The notes beneath the pieces are model-generated. The model worked only from the letters and a program-made list of their open reading frames with translations, was not told where the DNA came from and did no database searches. From the NCBI GenBank assembly GCA_014360015.1, contig JACIYJ010000005.1, forward strand, positions 1 through 64,000: a stretch of 64,000 nt of DNA. The letters run 5' to 3'. Of this stretch, positions 9,307-20,760 are shown in pieces. The DNA is from Candidatus Aminicenantota bacterium. Its GTDB lineage: Bacteria; Acidobacteriota; Aminicenantia; Aminicenantales; Saccharicenantaceae. Each line of letters opens with the position of its first letter. The stretch's first letter is position 1. The position numbers were made by a program, and so were the translations under genes.

Positions 9307-9669
9307 TTTTCCCCTCTTTACAAATTATCCCAATAAATAAAACTTATTGTCAAGCTTATTTTTCTTTCAGGTTAGGACATGGTCACTGAAATGAGGTAAG
9401 AAGCGTAATTTGGGTCCGGGAAAAAAGGACACTCTTAATGTCTAACTCGGGGCTTTTTCTTCCTTTGTAGCCGCAGTTCAACAGAACATAAAATTCCTGG
9501 GTACAAAGATTATTTTTAGAGTAAGTGAGGCGAAGTTTCTTATGCTCAAATATTTAATATATTACATTTTTCTTGACAATTTTTGGCCGATGGAAAAAAT
9601 AAAAATTTGAACATGTTTTATGTGGAGTTAAAAAAATCAACTCTGAGGTCTTAAAATTCAGGAGGTGCC
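9307..9669. other. Divergent intergenic region, 363 bases
   Basis: AT-rich space between two divergent genes, so it must hold promoters for both. A good -35 box TTGACA occurs at 9573-9578, but the matching -10 region is only A-rich (TAAAAA around 9600). An AGGAGG ribosome site precedes the S9 peptidase start. No coding signal or repeat is seen. Confidence 0.4.
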
Positions 9670-11993
<2,324 letters not shown>

Positions 11994-11994
<1 letters not shown>

Positions 11995-12078
11995 AAACGG
12001 TGACGCCCTACACGTTTCCTGATTTTCTCGGGTAGAAAATGAAAATCGGGGGACAGTGTAGAACGTCCCCCGTTTTTA
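11994..12078. repeat. REP-like palindrome joining two convergent genes
   Basis: About 85 bases forming one imperfect inverted repeat: left arm AAAACGGTGACGCCCTACAC from the S9 peptidase stop, right arm ending ACGTCCCCCGTTTTTA, whose last bases give the DUF4438 stop codon on the other strand. The whole space between two convergent genes is therefore this element. It may serve as a bidirectional terminator. Confidence 0.8.
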
Positions 12079-13995
12079 TTTTATCCCGAGGATGCGGGCC
12101 ATGTTGGCCTGCGGGTCTATTTTGATTTTTATTCTCCCGGGCAGAGCGCTCAGGATCGGGTTGACTCCAGGGCCGTGGCCAGCATAATCGCTGAACCCGT
12201 GGATGACGACACCGATGGTGATGGCGCCTTCATACCGGCCGCGGCCGTAGTAGTCGTAATGGTCGCGAATGGCCACGAGGTCGCCGAGGCGGAGCTTCTT
12301 CAGGTTAAACTTCTCCACAGCCTCAGGGCAAGTGGTCTGGATGTCATAATCGATCGCTTCAATACCCTGGCCACCGATTCCAGAACCCATCAGATAACCC
12401 GGAACTTCAGCTACTACTGGCACCACCAGCTGATTTCCTTCGACCACGATTCCGATTTTTTCCAGAGCTTCCGGGGAAATTTTGTTCACCCGAACGTCTT
12501 CAAAGCCAAGGATTTTCAACCCGACTCCGCGGGCCTTGACCAGGACCCGGTCGTTTATCGCCAGCTTTTCTTTAACTTCGGCCGGAAACCAGACCTTGTC
12601 GTCTGAGCCCGCATGACGACCAATGTAGACACCACGGCCTCCGCGGGCTTCACCCGAGACTACCACGGCCTCATTCCCGATGCAGGCCAGGATGGATAGG
12701 GCTGTTTCCATCGGGCTCTGGCGGTCACGGCCCTGAATCGTAACGTCCGGCTCGACGTGGTCGGCCTCTGCCCAGCCGTAAGTAGAATCGCCATAACTTA
12801 CGCTGTAGTTTATGGAGGCCATTCCTATTCCCAACTTGGGTTTTCCGTCATAACCAGGGGAGTAATTGAGGCCGCTTGGTGGCTGCACCACTCCCTCAAC
12901 CGCAATAGTCAACAGTTCTTCTTTGTTAGTTCTTATCGGTCCAGAGTAACCCGGGCCTTTTTTGGCCGGGGAAGGTTTCTGTTTTGGAGCAGCGAAGGAA
13001 CCAAAGATGTTTTTCCGCGTAGAAAGCGGTAATCCCAGCAATTTACCGAGGTTGGCCTCGGAGTCGAGTCTGAAGGCGAGCTTACCACTGCGGCAGGACA
13101 GCAACGGTGTCACGCCAATTCCCAAACCCGAGATGTCGCTCGGTCCGCTGACCACCACCCCGACTGTGCCTGCTCCGCGGTAATAACCTTTACCGTAATC
13201 GCCCTGAATGTCTTCGAGAAATACCAGGTCGCCAAAACGCAGCTCGTCAAGGCCATATTTTTTAATGTCCGGCGGATAACAGGTTTGAATGCTGAAATGG
13301 CCGAAAAGGCTGCCGGAGCCAGGGCCAGAGCCGACGATTTCTGCCGGAATCTTTTTGACCACCGGAATTTCAAGCTTTCCGTCGCGAATCCGTATTTCCA
13401 TTTTTTCCAGGACAGAGGGTGATAAGCTATGGATAAAAACGTCCGGGAAACCTTCTATCTCCAGACCTATACCCTCAGCTTTGACCTGAAGCTCGTCGCC
13501 GTAGGCCAGCTTTTCTTTGACTTCGCTGTCAAAATGAACGAGGACATAGCTTCCGAACTTTCCTATGACCACGCCTTTTGAGCCGCGGGCCGAACCGCTG
13601 ATGACCTTGACCTCGTTGCCGATAGCCGGATAAACCAGCCAGGCCTGACGGAATCTTTCATCGCCGGTGCCCTCGGTAGCCACACCCACTGTGACCTGGT
13701 CGGTGGCTGCCCAGCCGAAAACCGGGTCACCAAGGCTTAGAGTGTAGTTTATGCCGGCAACCCCGATGGCCATTTTCGGCCGGCCGTCCCAGGTGGTCAG
13801 ATAGTAGCGCGAAGGTTGGGGATGGGCAATTTGGCCTTTAACTGCGGTAACTACAAGCTTGTCTTTGTTTGTCTGGAGGATGGTCTGAGAGGTTTGCGCC
13901 GCAATTCCAGAAAATTGAGTAAGCACCAGCCCGATTGTGAAACAAATTAAAGTGAAAAAAACCTTTAGCGCTGTCCTGTTTTCATGTGCCTTCAT
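12076..13995 (-). CDS. Exported tandem DUF4438 protein
   Basis: A 639-residue protein with a signal peptide (about 1-33, ending GIAAQT) and two tandem copies of the same domain, residues about 40-330 and 357-639. Each copy has the landmarks TNK(D/E)(K/E)L, DG(R/K)PK(M/L)(A/G)IG(V/M)A.INY, GD..(F/Y)GWA..D.V and a conserved ending RLGD/FGDL...G.GP. I recognise these as DUF4438-type domains, best known as single-domain cytoplasmic proteins in Thermotoga; function unknown. The tandem copy plus export signal is less usual. The stop codon is supplied by the REP element. Confidence 0.82.
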   Translation of the reverse strand: MKAHENRTALKVFFTLICFTIGLVLTQFSGIAAQTSQTILQTNKDKLVVTAVKGQIAHPQPSRYYLTTWDGRPKMAIGVAGINYTLSLGDPVFGWAATDQVTVGVATEGTGDERFRQAWLVYPAIGNEVKVISGSARGSKGVVIGKFGSYVLVHFDSEVKEKLAYGDELQVKAEGIGLEIEGFPDVFIHSLSPSVLEKMEIRIRDGKLEIPVVKKIPAEIVGSGPGSGSLFGHFSIQTCYPPDIKKYGLDELRFGDLVFLEDIQGDYGKGYYRGAGTVGVVVSGPSDISGLGIGVTPLLSCRSGKLAFRLDSEANLGKLLGLPLSTRKNIFGSFAAPKQKPSPAKKGPGYSGPIRTNKEELLTIAVEGVVQPPSGLNYSPGYDGKPKLGIGMASINYSVSYGDSTYGWAEADHVEPDVTIQGRDRQSPMETALSILACIGNEAVVVSGEARGGRGVYIGRHAGSDDKVWFPAEVKEKLAINDRVLVKARGVGLKILGFEDVRVNKISPEALEKIGIVVEGNQLVVPVVAEVPGYLMGSGIGGQGIEAIDYDIQTTCPEAVEKFNLKKLRLGDLVAIRDHYDYYGRGRYEGAITIGVVIHGFSDYAGHGPGVNPILSALPGRIKIKIDPQANMARILGIK

Positions 13996-14081
13996 TCCTG
14001 ACCTCCTGTCCTGAAAATTTATTTCTACAAATTTTCCTTATTATAATTTTGTTTTAAAGCCGCTATCAAATGGAAAAATAC

Positions 14082-14449
14082 AAAAACGGGTGACGCCCTA
14101 ACAAAAACGGGTGACGTCCTACACATTTCCTGATTTTTTTCAGGAGAAAAACGAAAAATGGGGCGGAGCCCTAAATATTTCCAGATTATTTATCCAAAAG
14201 GTTCGTCTCAAAATTGAAACGGGCGAAATGGCTGTGGATGAAGTATGTAAGAAGATAGGGCAATGAAAATAGGGATACCGAATGAAAATAGGGATGCTGA
14301 ACCATGTTCCCAATCTTTTGTCGGTGGCGCACATAAAAAGGGCATGACAATTATAGGAACAGTAAGGGGATAAGAAAAAAAATGAATAAAGGCGAAACAA
14401 AAAGGAAACGGGAAAAATTAGGGACACGGTATCACGTCCCCCGTTTTAG
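14082..14449. repeat. Long REP-derived element (copy A), upstream of the SEC-C gene
   Basis: Starts with two head-to-tail left ends (AAAACGGGTGACGCCCTA at about 14083, again near 14103), carries the TTTCCTGATTTTTT core, an internal stretch (CAAAAGGTTCGTCTCAAAATT, at about 14197-14217), and ends with GGGACACGGTATCACGTCCC and CCGTTTTAG. Copy B at 15647-15834 has the same order of parts in the same orientation. No coding content is seen, although an antisense frame runs through it. Confidence 0.7.
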
Positions 14450-14517
14450 CCCTTGGCCATTATCTTTCTGCCCGCTTTCACGTTAACTAAATGTATAAAA
14501 TAAAAAGGAGGTGGCAA

Positions 14518-15639
14518 ATGGCAAAGATTGGCCGAAATGATCCTTGTCCTTGTGGGAGCGGCAAAAAGTATAAGCACTGCTGTCTCGGAAAAGAGCAGGC
14601 AGAGGAGAAGAAAAATAAGAAGCTTGATGAAGCAGACGGCGATGCAATCTATTATCAAAAAAAGGCAGTGGAAGAGGATCTATTAGAGCTCATAGGCGAA
14701 GAAATTTCTAAGGCTCAGGAAATCGCCTTTGATGGCTGGGAATTCATGGCTTCTGGCCAAATTAACGAGGCTAAAAAATGCTTTGAAAAAGCCCTCAAGC
14801 TTGACCCAGACCTGGCCGATGCTTATAACGGACTGGCTGAGGTTGCTCTTTATAAGAATAAAATTGCGGAGGCAGAGAAATATTACAAAACTGCCTATGA
14901 AAAAGCTAAAGCTAATCTGGGAACCGAGGACATAAAAGCCTTTGTCTGGTGGGGAGAACTTTCGACCAGACCTTATATGCGAGCCCGGCATGGTTTGGGC
15001 ATGGTTTATCTTATGACGCGACGTTATGAAGAAGCGATAAAAGAGTTCAAAGAAATTCTGGCCAGAAACCCCAACGATAACCAGGGCATCCGCTATTTAA
15101 TTGCTCCTGCGTATCTTCTCAATAAAGGTCTCCCGGGTGCTCTTCGGGAATTTGAATGGTATAAAAAACATTATAAAAAAGATTGGCCAACGCCTGATTT
15201 TCAGCTGAACTGGGCCCTGGCTCTTTTTCTGGCTAAGCGATATGAAGAATCGGCGGCCAAACTTCGTTCGACAATTTTCTTAAATCCCTATCTCATCAAA
15301 TTTCTCGTCGGGGAGGAACTGAAAGAGCTACCTATCTGGCATTCCATAAATTTAATGAAGCTGGACTACGCTCTGGAATATTTTGACCTTTATGGTGAAC
15401 TGTGGATTGGTAAAGAGGAGGCTTTACGTTTTCTCAGGTTCTTGTGGGAAGATGAGGAAATCCAGCAGGATTATCAAGAATGGGTGAGGTTGGGGACTCT
15501 AATTAACGACCTTAAAGACTATGATAAAAGAGTCGAATTATGCAGATTGATCGAAAAAATTGAAAAAAAGAAACTTTCGCCAAGATTAATTCAGAAGATA
15601 AAACAATTTGTCCAGGATTCGGGTTGGAATCCGTCATAA
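14518..15639 (+). CDS. SEC-C motif protein with tetratricopeptide repeats
   Basis: A 373-residue cytoplasmic protein. Its N terminus is a SEC-C zinc motif (residues 4-22: IGRNDPCPCGSGKKYKHCC), as found at the SecA tail and in many unrelated proteins. TPR repeats follow (about 70-260), including GQINEAKKCFEKALKLDPD and a second at RRYEEAIKEFKEILARNP. The start is the ATG at 14518 preceded by AAGGAGG; the longer frame from 14491 includes the ribosome site. Its function is unknown, probably protein binding. The gene is bracketed by two same-orientation copies of a long repeat. Confidence 0.85.
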   Translation: MAKIGRNDPCPCGSGKKYKHCCLGKEQAEEKKNKKLDEADGDAIYYQKKAVEEDLLELIGEEISKAQEIAFDGWEFMASGQINEAKKCFEKALKLDPDLADAYNGLAEVALYKNKIAEAEKYYKTAYEKAKANLGTEDIKAFVWWGELSTRPYMRARHGLGMVYLMTRRYEEAIKEFKEILARNPNDNQGIRYLIAPAYLLNKGLPGALREFEWYKKHYKKDWPTPDFQLNWALALFLAKRYEESAAKLRSTIFLNPYLIKFLVGEELKELPIWHSINLMKLDYALEYFDLYGELWIGKEEALRFLRFLWEDEEIQQDYQEWVRLGTLINDLKDYDKRVELCRLIEKIEKKKLSPRLIQKIKQFVQDSGWNPS

Positions 15640-15646
15640 TTTTTCC

Positions 15647-15834
15647 AAAACGGGTGACGCCCTACATATTTCCTGATTTTTCTGAGCAAAAAGGCGAAAA
15701 ACGGGGCAGGTCCTAAGTATTTCCTGAAGTATTTCCTGATTTATCCATCAAAAGGTTGGCGTCGCGCTTAAAATTGGGCGAGACAATCGTTGGTGCTGCA
15801 GGAAAGAAAAAAGGGGACACAGTATCACGTCCCC
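15647..15834. repeat. Long REP-derived element (copy B), downstream of the SEC-C gene
   Basis: Begins AAAACGGGTGACGCCCTACA, has the TTTCCTGATTTTT core, repeats TATTTCCTGA twice, contains ATCAAAAGGTTGGCGTC, and ends GGGGACACAGTATCACGTCC. It is colinear with copy A at 14082-14449 but shorter inside. The pair in direct orientation encloses a single gene. Confidence 0.7.
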
Positions 15835-15877
15835 ACTATACTGCCTCGCTGACAAAAGTGGTTAGTTGGAGGAGATA

Positions 15878-16058
15878 AAGGCCAAGAAATGGTCATCTGA
15901 GAAAAAATTAGCGATAGAGCTATTAAAAAAACCGACGAGCTTCTATAGCAGTAGTACTAAAGGAGATGACGACCTTGGGGTTGAGTGATCAGGGTGATTA
16001 ATATATGGAGGACTGGGCAAATGATTATGCTTACATAAAGGCTGATAAACAGCTATAA
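15878..16058 (+). pseudogene. Probable insertion-sequence transposase remnants
   Basis: Two short decayed frames. At 15884-15988 the reading KKWSSEKKLAIELLKK resembles the helix-turn-helix start of IS3-type OrfA proteins. At 16005-16058 the reading EDWANDYAYIKADKQ resembles the first catalytic-Asp region of rve integrase cores (W-A-x-D-x-x-Y-I). They are in order but far too close together, so most of the transposase is deleted. The resemblance is short and could be chance. Confidence 0.35.
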
Positions 16059-16199
16059 TGGAGCAAGAAGCGCCAAAGGTGACTAATTAAGGTGGAAAAA
16101 TGGAGTATTGGCGATGGCCAATTTGCAACAAAAACTTGACGTGGCTTTTTTGATATCATTCCAATAAGGGACTAAAATGAATTTTAAGATAATGTCTGA

Positions 16200-16354
16200 A
16201 TGGAATATTTCACAACTAAGGAAGCCGCGTTAAGGTGGGCATTTCTGCCAGGTGAGTCAGGGTGCTTTGCTCTAAGAGAAAAATTCAAGGTGCGACGCAG
16301 GCTGGGCGCGCCTGGCTGATACCGGCTGATGTAGAAAAACCTGAAGGAGGTGAA
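16200..16354 (+). pseudogene. Frameshifted excisionase-type helix-turn-helix protein
   Basis: From ATG 16200 the reading MEYFTTKEAALRW matches the start of small MerR/excisionase-type DNA-binding proteins. After a frameshift near 16237, the next frame reads GISAR, a TGA stop, then VRVLCSKRKIQGATQAGRA and WLIPADVEKP, the rest of the same family. One frameshift and one nonsense change therefore break an otherwise recognisable 50-residue protein. It lies just before the NifU-like gene in the region of mobile-element debris. Confidence 0.72.
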
Positions 16355-16358
16355 TTGT

Positions 16359-16742
16359 TTGTACAACGACATCGTGTTAGACCATTTTTCCAACCCCAGG
16401 AATGTTGGAGAAATAGAAAACGCAGATGGGATAGGTCATGCTGGCAATCCTGTAGATGGCGATAAAATTATAATTTATATCAAGATTGAAAATAACATAT
16501 TGGCTGATGTGAGGTTTAAAGCTTTCGGCTGTGGAGCAGCTATTGCCGCAGGCAGTATGGTTACAGTTTTGGCTAAGGGTAAGACTTTAGATGAAGCTAT
16601 GAAGATATCAAATGAGCTTGTGGCAGAAAATTTGGGCGGTTTGCCGCCTCAAAAGCTTAAGTGTTCAAATATTGCGGCAGATGCCCTTCATGAGGCGATT
16701 AGAAATTTTCACGGAAAAGTACAAAATAACTTAAACTTATAG
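16359..16742 (+). CDS. NifU/IscU-type iron-sulfur scaffold with Cys-to-Asp change
   Basis: A 127-residue member of the IscU/NifU N-terminal family, which assembles Fe-S clusters on three conserved cysteines. The second and third are present (Cys58 in AFGCGAA and Cys102 in KLKCSNIA), but the first, normally in NPVCGD, is Asp33 (NPVDGD). The start is taken as TTG 16359 because AAGGAGGTGA at 16344-16353 fits it, giving MYNDIVLDHFSNPRNVG as in the family. It is followed one base after its stop by the double ThiF gene. The substitution may alter cluster handling or favour a sulfur-transfer role; that is inference. Confidence 0.88.
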   Translation: MYNDIVLDHFSNPRNVGEIENADGIGHAGNPVDGDKIIIYIKIENNILADVRFKAFGCGAAIAAGSMVTVLAKGKTLDEAMKISNELVAENLGGLPPQKLKCSNIAADALHEAIRNFHGKVQNNLNL

Positions 16743-16761
16743 ATTGAGTGGTGGTTGTATA

Positions 16762-18252
16762 GTGATACTTGAAAAAGAACAAATTCTCCGGTATATGAGG
16801 CATATCATATTGCCCGAGGTAAGCGGACCGGGACAAAAGAAACTACTCGAATCATCTGTTTTTGTATATGGAAGTGCAGTTAAAGAGGCTTCTGCTCTAA
16901 TCTATTACTTGGCAGCTTCGGGGATAGGACATATTTACTGCTACTTTCAGGATAGAAATGGTTACGAGCTGCTGGTTGAGAATGTAAGGGACTTGAACGA
17001 AGATGTTGTGATTAGTTTAATCGATGAAAAATCCTGGTGTGAAGGCCAGGTCAAGGATGTTACCCCAATTGAAGGTTTTGTATTCAGGATACTATTAACT
17101 AACTTCAAAAGAAAGGATAGTATAGGACAACATTTCAGTTCCTTTAAAAAATATGAGCATTTCCTTCCTACTCTTACTATAGTTGAAAATGGTTGGAAGG
17201 GTGCCTTATGCTTATTGAATAGTCCTGAAAAGCTCGACTCATTTACATCCTCAATCTCTAAGGAATTTTTAGATAATAAACTTGAGCATAGAGAATGCCT
17301 ATCTGAAGTTGACGGCAGTATACTTACAGCATCTCTATTGAGTACTTATTCGGTAGTTGAAGGTATAAAAATGTGCCTGAACATTGGAAGGCCCCTTGAA
17401 GGCATTCTTTACTCCGACCTGAGTGCAATGGAGTTTAAGGTAATTGGTTACAATGATATTGAAAGACTTACTTGTCTGCTCTTAGATAATGCAGGGTATG
17501 AGGAAGGCAAGGCCACAGAACATAAAAAGTTTGCTGACTCAAAGGTTCTCATCGTAGGTACAGGGGGGCTGGGTTCTGCTGCTGCTTATGCGCTTTGTCT
17601 GGTTGGAGTAGGCACAATAGGCCTGGTTGATTATGACAGGGTAGAAATAAGCAATCTAAACCGCCAGATACTTCACTCTGCCTCCCGGGTCGGAATGCCA
17701 AAAGTAGATTCTGCCCATTTTTTTCTAAAGCGTATGAGGCCTGAACTAAAAGTAATAACCTATGATACACAATTCAACAAGAATAATGCCCTGGAAATTA
17801 TCAAAGATTACGATATTGTCATAGATGGCGTGGATAATCTTCAGACCCGATATCTTTTAAATGACGCCTGCTTTATTTTGAAAAAGCCCTTAATTGAAGC
17901 AGGTGTCTTAAGGTTTGACGGACTTGGCATGACAATTATGCCGGGAGAAAGTTCGTGCTACCGCTGTATATTTCCGGAGATGCCAAAGCCAGGGAGTATT
18001 CCTTCCTGCTCTGAAGCAGGAGTTCTGGGGCCTATACCGGGAATATTTGGCTTTATACAAGCCGCTGAAACAGTTAAATTGCTGACAGGTATAGGGATTA
18101 CATTGAAGAACAGATTGTTGTTCTTTGATGGCCTTAATTCAGAGTTTATTGTCTCTGAACTTTGGAAAAACCCTAAATGCCCGCTTTGCGGCGAAAAACC
18201 TTTAATAAACGAGCTTGTTGAATACAAATTCGTATGCGACAACAATAATTAG
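16762..18252 (+). CDS. Tandem ThiF/MoeB-like E1-type adenylating enzyme
   Basis: 496 residues from GTG 16762 (an upstream TTG at 16744 is possible). The N-terminal part begins like MoeB (LRYMRHIILPEVSGPGQKKL) but its first fold (about 1-240) lacks the glycine-rich ATP loop. The C-terminal half is a complete E1-like domain: GTGGLGS at 266-272, NLNRQ, D.VDN (DGVDNLQTRYLLND), Cys416 in PSCSEAGVLGP as likely catalytic Cys, and zinc cysteines CYRC (399/402) and CPLC (473/476). So it looks like an inactive-plus-active pair fused in one chain. It probably activates a MoaD/ThiS-type carrier. It is next to the NifU-like scaffold. Base use is AT-richer than the following genes. Confidence 0.82.
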   Translation: MILEKEQILRYMRHIILPEVSGPGQKKLLESSVFVYGSAVKEASALIYYLAASGIGHIYCYFQDRNGYELLVENVRDLNEDVVISLIDEKSWCEGQVKDVTPIEGFVFRILLTNFKRKDSIGQHFSSFKKYEHFLPTLTIVENGWKGALCLLNSPEKLDSFTSSISKEFLDNKLEHRECLSEVDGSILTASLLSTYSVVEGIKMCLNIGRPLEGILYSDLSAMEFKVIGYNDIERLTCLLLDNAGYEEGKATEHKKFADSKVLIVGTGGLGSAAAYALCLVGVGTIGLVDYDRVEISNLNRQILHSASRVGMPKVDSAHFFLKRMRPELKVITYDTQFNKNNALEIIKDYDIVIDGVDNLQTRYLLNDACFILKKPLIEAGVLRFDGLGMTIMPGESSCYRCIFPEMPKPGSIPSCSEAGVLGPIPGIFGFIQAAETVKLLTGIGITLKNRLLFFDGLNSEFIVSELWKNPKCPLCGEKPLINELVEYKFVCDNNN

Positions 18253-18271
18253 TTTTGTACAGGCGCCCCTG

Positions 18272-18394
18272 AAAAAATGGGGGACGTCCTACGCGTTTCC
18301 TGATTTTTTCTCAAAATTTTAGCGGATTTTTCAGGCCCAAGATGGCATCTTCTGGCATAAAATTAGGAAATACATAAGACGTCCCCTGTTTTAA
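18272..18394. repeat. REP-like palindromic element
   Basis: Left arm ATGGGGGACGTCCTACGCG with the TTTCCTGATTTTTT core; right arm inverted, AAATTAGGAAATACATAAGA then CGTCCCCTGTTTTAA. About 123 bases in total, between the double ThiF gene and the aldehyde oxidoreductase gene. Confidence 0.78.
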
Positions 18395-18495
18395 AGCTGA
18401 TGGCAAAATAAGTTGAAAATAGGATTGTCAGGGGAAAGGGATTCTGATATTTTAGAAGCTAATAAAACACGCTTGACGGAAAGGTACCAAAGACA

Positions 18496-20346
18496 GTGTC
18501 TATACCAGGATATCATGGCAGGGTGCTGGAGATAGACCTCAGCACTGGATCAATTAAGGTCGAGCCGCTTAACCCTCAAGATGCGTTGCTTTATCTTGGA
18601 GGGCGGGGGCTCGGGACAAAGCTTTTCTACGACCGAATAGACCCAAAGGTTGACCCGCTAGGTCCAGAGAACGTCATCGTCATTGCCACCTCACCGCTGG
18701 TTGGCTCGCAGGCGCCGACCGCAGCCCGCGGGCATATGGTATTTAAATCGCCGCTTACCGGCTACATCGGCACTTCCAACTCTGGGGGAGCCTGGGCTTA
18801 CGGCTTTAAGGCCACAGGCTACGACGCCCTCATCATCCGCGGCCGGGCCAGCCATCCGGTTTTTATAGACATCTCGCCCGAGAAAGTTGAAATCTGCGAT
18901 GCTTCTCACCTATGGGGGAAGACCACCCATGAGACAACCGACATTCTCACGGCTGAAAGTGCCCCGGGCAACCCCTACCGCGCCTTAGTCATCGGTCCGG
19001 CCGGCGAGAGCCTGGTTCTCTATGCGGCCGTTGCCAATGAGAAAAACCGCGTCTACGGACGCTGCGGTCCCGGAGCTGTCTTCGGTAGCAAAAACCTCAA
19101 AGGCATCCGCGTCCGCGGTAAAGAGAAAATCACCATCGCTGACGAAGCCCGCTATCGCTCCAGCCTCGACCAGGCTTTATACCTTATGAAGCAGGCGCCC
19201 ATCACCAAGCGCCTTCTGCGCGAACTCGGCACCTCGGGCCTTATCCTGCTCATCAACCTTATCAACATGCTGCCGCATCGCAATTTCCAGGATGTGGAGC
19301 ACGACGAAGAAAAGGTTGAACGCATCTCCGGCGAAACCATTGCTCATAATTATTTGGAAAAAGCCGGCTCCTGCTATCTCTGTCCCATCGGCTGCCAGCG
19401 CCACACCGCGGTCAAATCGGCTGACGGCACGGTGCGCAGGGGAGAAGGTCCCGAGTACGAAACCACAGTGCTGATGGGTCCGGTCTGCGACATCTACGAC
19501 CTCGATTACATCATCCGGGCCAATTATCTCTGCAACGAGCTGGGGCTGGACACCATATCATTCGGTGGCACCGTAGCCTGTGCCATGGAGCTTTACGAAA
19601 AAGGTTATCTTACGCCTGAGCAAACCGATGGCCTGGAGCTGCGCTTTGGTCGCGGTGACCTTCTGGAAAAATTAGTTGAGCTCACTGCTTACCGCCAGGG
19701 AATTGGCGCTCTGCTGGCCGACGGCTCATACCGGCTGGCACAGCGCTTCGGCCATCCGGAGCTGGCCATGCAGGTCAAGAAGCTGGAAATCCCGGGCTAC
19801 GACCCGCGGGCTTCCTACGCTCAGGCTCTGGGCTATATGACCTCGCCCACAGGCGCCTGTCATCTGCGTGGCGGGTATGCGGTGTCTCTGGCTTTCTTCG
19901 GTGGAACACGCGAAATCCCCCGCTTTAGCCTTTTTCAATCGCCCATTGCCATCCGCAACATGCAGAACACAGGCATTCTTCAGGATAGCCTCGGCATATG
20001 CCGGTTCACTGGCTTTGCTTTTTCGGTGGAACCCTGGGCCCGCATGGTCAGCGGCATCACCGGTCAGGATTTTTCTACCGCTCGTCTTGAAGAAATTGCC
20101 AACCGCATTGCCGCGCTGGAACGCCTTTTCAACTTAGAAGCCGGCCTCAACCCTGAAGAGGAAGACCTGTTGCCGTCGCGTTTTTCAGAAATTCCTATTA
20201 TTGCTGAAGGCAAATCGCGAGCCATAACCCGCGACAACATGCTTCAGATGCGCCGCGATTATTACCGGGCCCGCGGCTGGAACGACGATGGCCGCCTTAG
20301 CGAGGAATTGCTGCGCGCGCTTCAGGTAGAGCGGAGAAAAGTTTGA
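18496..20346 (+). CDS. Aldehyde:ferredoxin oxidoreductase family enzyme (tungsten-pterin)
   Basis: A 616-residue AOR-family enzyme that oxidises aldehydes to acids with ferredoxin, using a tungsten bis-pyranopterin and one 4Fe-4S cluster. The cluster ligands match the family: CYLCPIGC gives Cys293, 296 and 300, and Cys502 lies in GICRF. The N-terminal pterin-binding domain has GGRGLGTKLFYD and GPAGE segments. The start is GTG 18496 with a weak ribosome site; the N terminus SIPGYHGRVLEIDLSTG is exactly the family beginning. The gene is GC-richer than the double ThiF gene before it. Substrate cannot be read from sequence. Confidence 0.93.
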   Translation: MSIPGYHGRVLEIDLSTGSIKVEPLNPQDALLYLGGRGLGTKLFYDRIDPKVDPLGPENVIVIATSPLVGSQAPTAARGHMVFKSPLTGYIGTSNSGGAWAYGFKATGYDALIIRGRASHPVFIDISPEKVEICDASHLWGKTTHETTDILTAESAPGNPYRALVIGPAGESLVLYAAVANEKNRVYGRCGPGAVFGSKNLKGIRVRGKEKITIADEARYRSSLDQALYLMKQAPITKRLLRELGTSGLILLINLINMLPHRNFQDVEHDEEKVERISGETIAHNYLEKAGSCYLCPIGCQRHTAVKSADGTVRRGEGPEYETTVLMGPVCDIYDLDYIIRANYLCNELGLDTISFGGTVACAMELYEKGYLTPEQTDGLELRFGRGDLLEKLVELTAYRQGIGALLADGSYRLAQRFGHPELAMQVKKLEIPGYDPRASYAQALGYMTSPTGACHLRGGYAVSLAFFGGTREIPRFSLFQSPIAIRNMQNTGILQDSLGICRFTGFAFSVEPWARMVSGITGQDFSTARLEEIANRIAALERLFNLEAGLNPEEEDLLPSRFSEIPIIAEGKSRAITRDNMLQMRRDYYRARGWNDDGRLSEELLRALQVERRKV

Positions 20347-20760
20347 AGGAGAAAAGCTTGAGAAAGAAATATAAAAAATATAGGTGCGGAGCGAAAGGTA
20401 ATGCAGGTTCGCTTCGGCGGAAAGAGGAGTAACCCACTTGAGATTTATGACGGGCGCGAATCTTTAATCGCGATGGAGAGACTTGGCCAGAAGTAGGTGA
20501 AGGGAAAAGGTGAAGGTAACGGAGAAGTGAGCGGAAAAAGTTATTTTCCGCAATCATATACACTAAAAACAGGAAAGCTTAAAGGAATATAAATAAGGAA
20601 TCTAAAAAGGAAAATCAGGCAAGAAAGAAGACAAAAGATAAAAAGGCCTGAGTAATTAAGAGAAAGAACGAGAAGGTTAAAGGCAGGGTAAAGGGAGCAA
20701 GGTAAAGAAGAAAATAAAAAAGTTTCGCCAGAAGCAGGCAGGTTCGTAAGGAGGTTTGAC
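20347..20760. other. Purine-rich intergenic region, 414 bases
   Basis: Between the AOR and aldolase genes the + strand is strongly purine-rich, made of GAAGG/AAAGA-like words. A short hairpin GCGGAAAA-AGTTA-TTTTCCGC sits at about 20531-20551. A strong AAGGAGG ribosome site for the next gene is at 20747-20753. No coding frame is convincing. Confidence 0.5.

Noticed and set aside
14140..14427. 95-codon antisense frame within long element copy A
   Set aside because: It falls in repeat sequence, has no ribosome site and is not kept in copy B.
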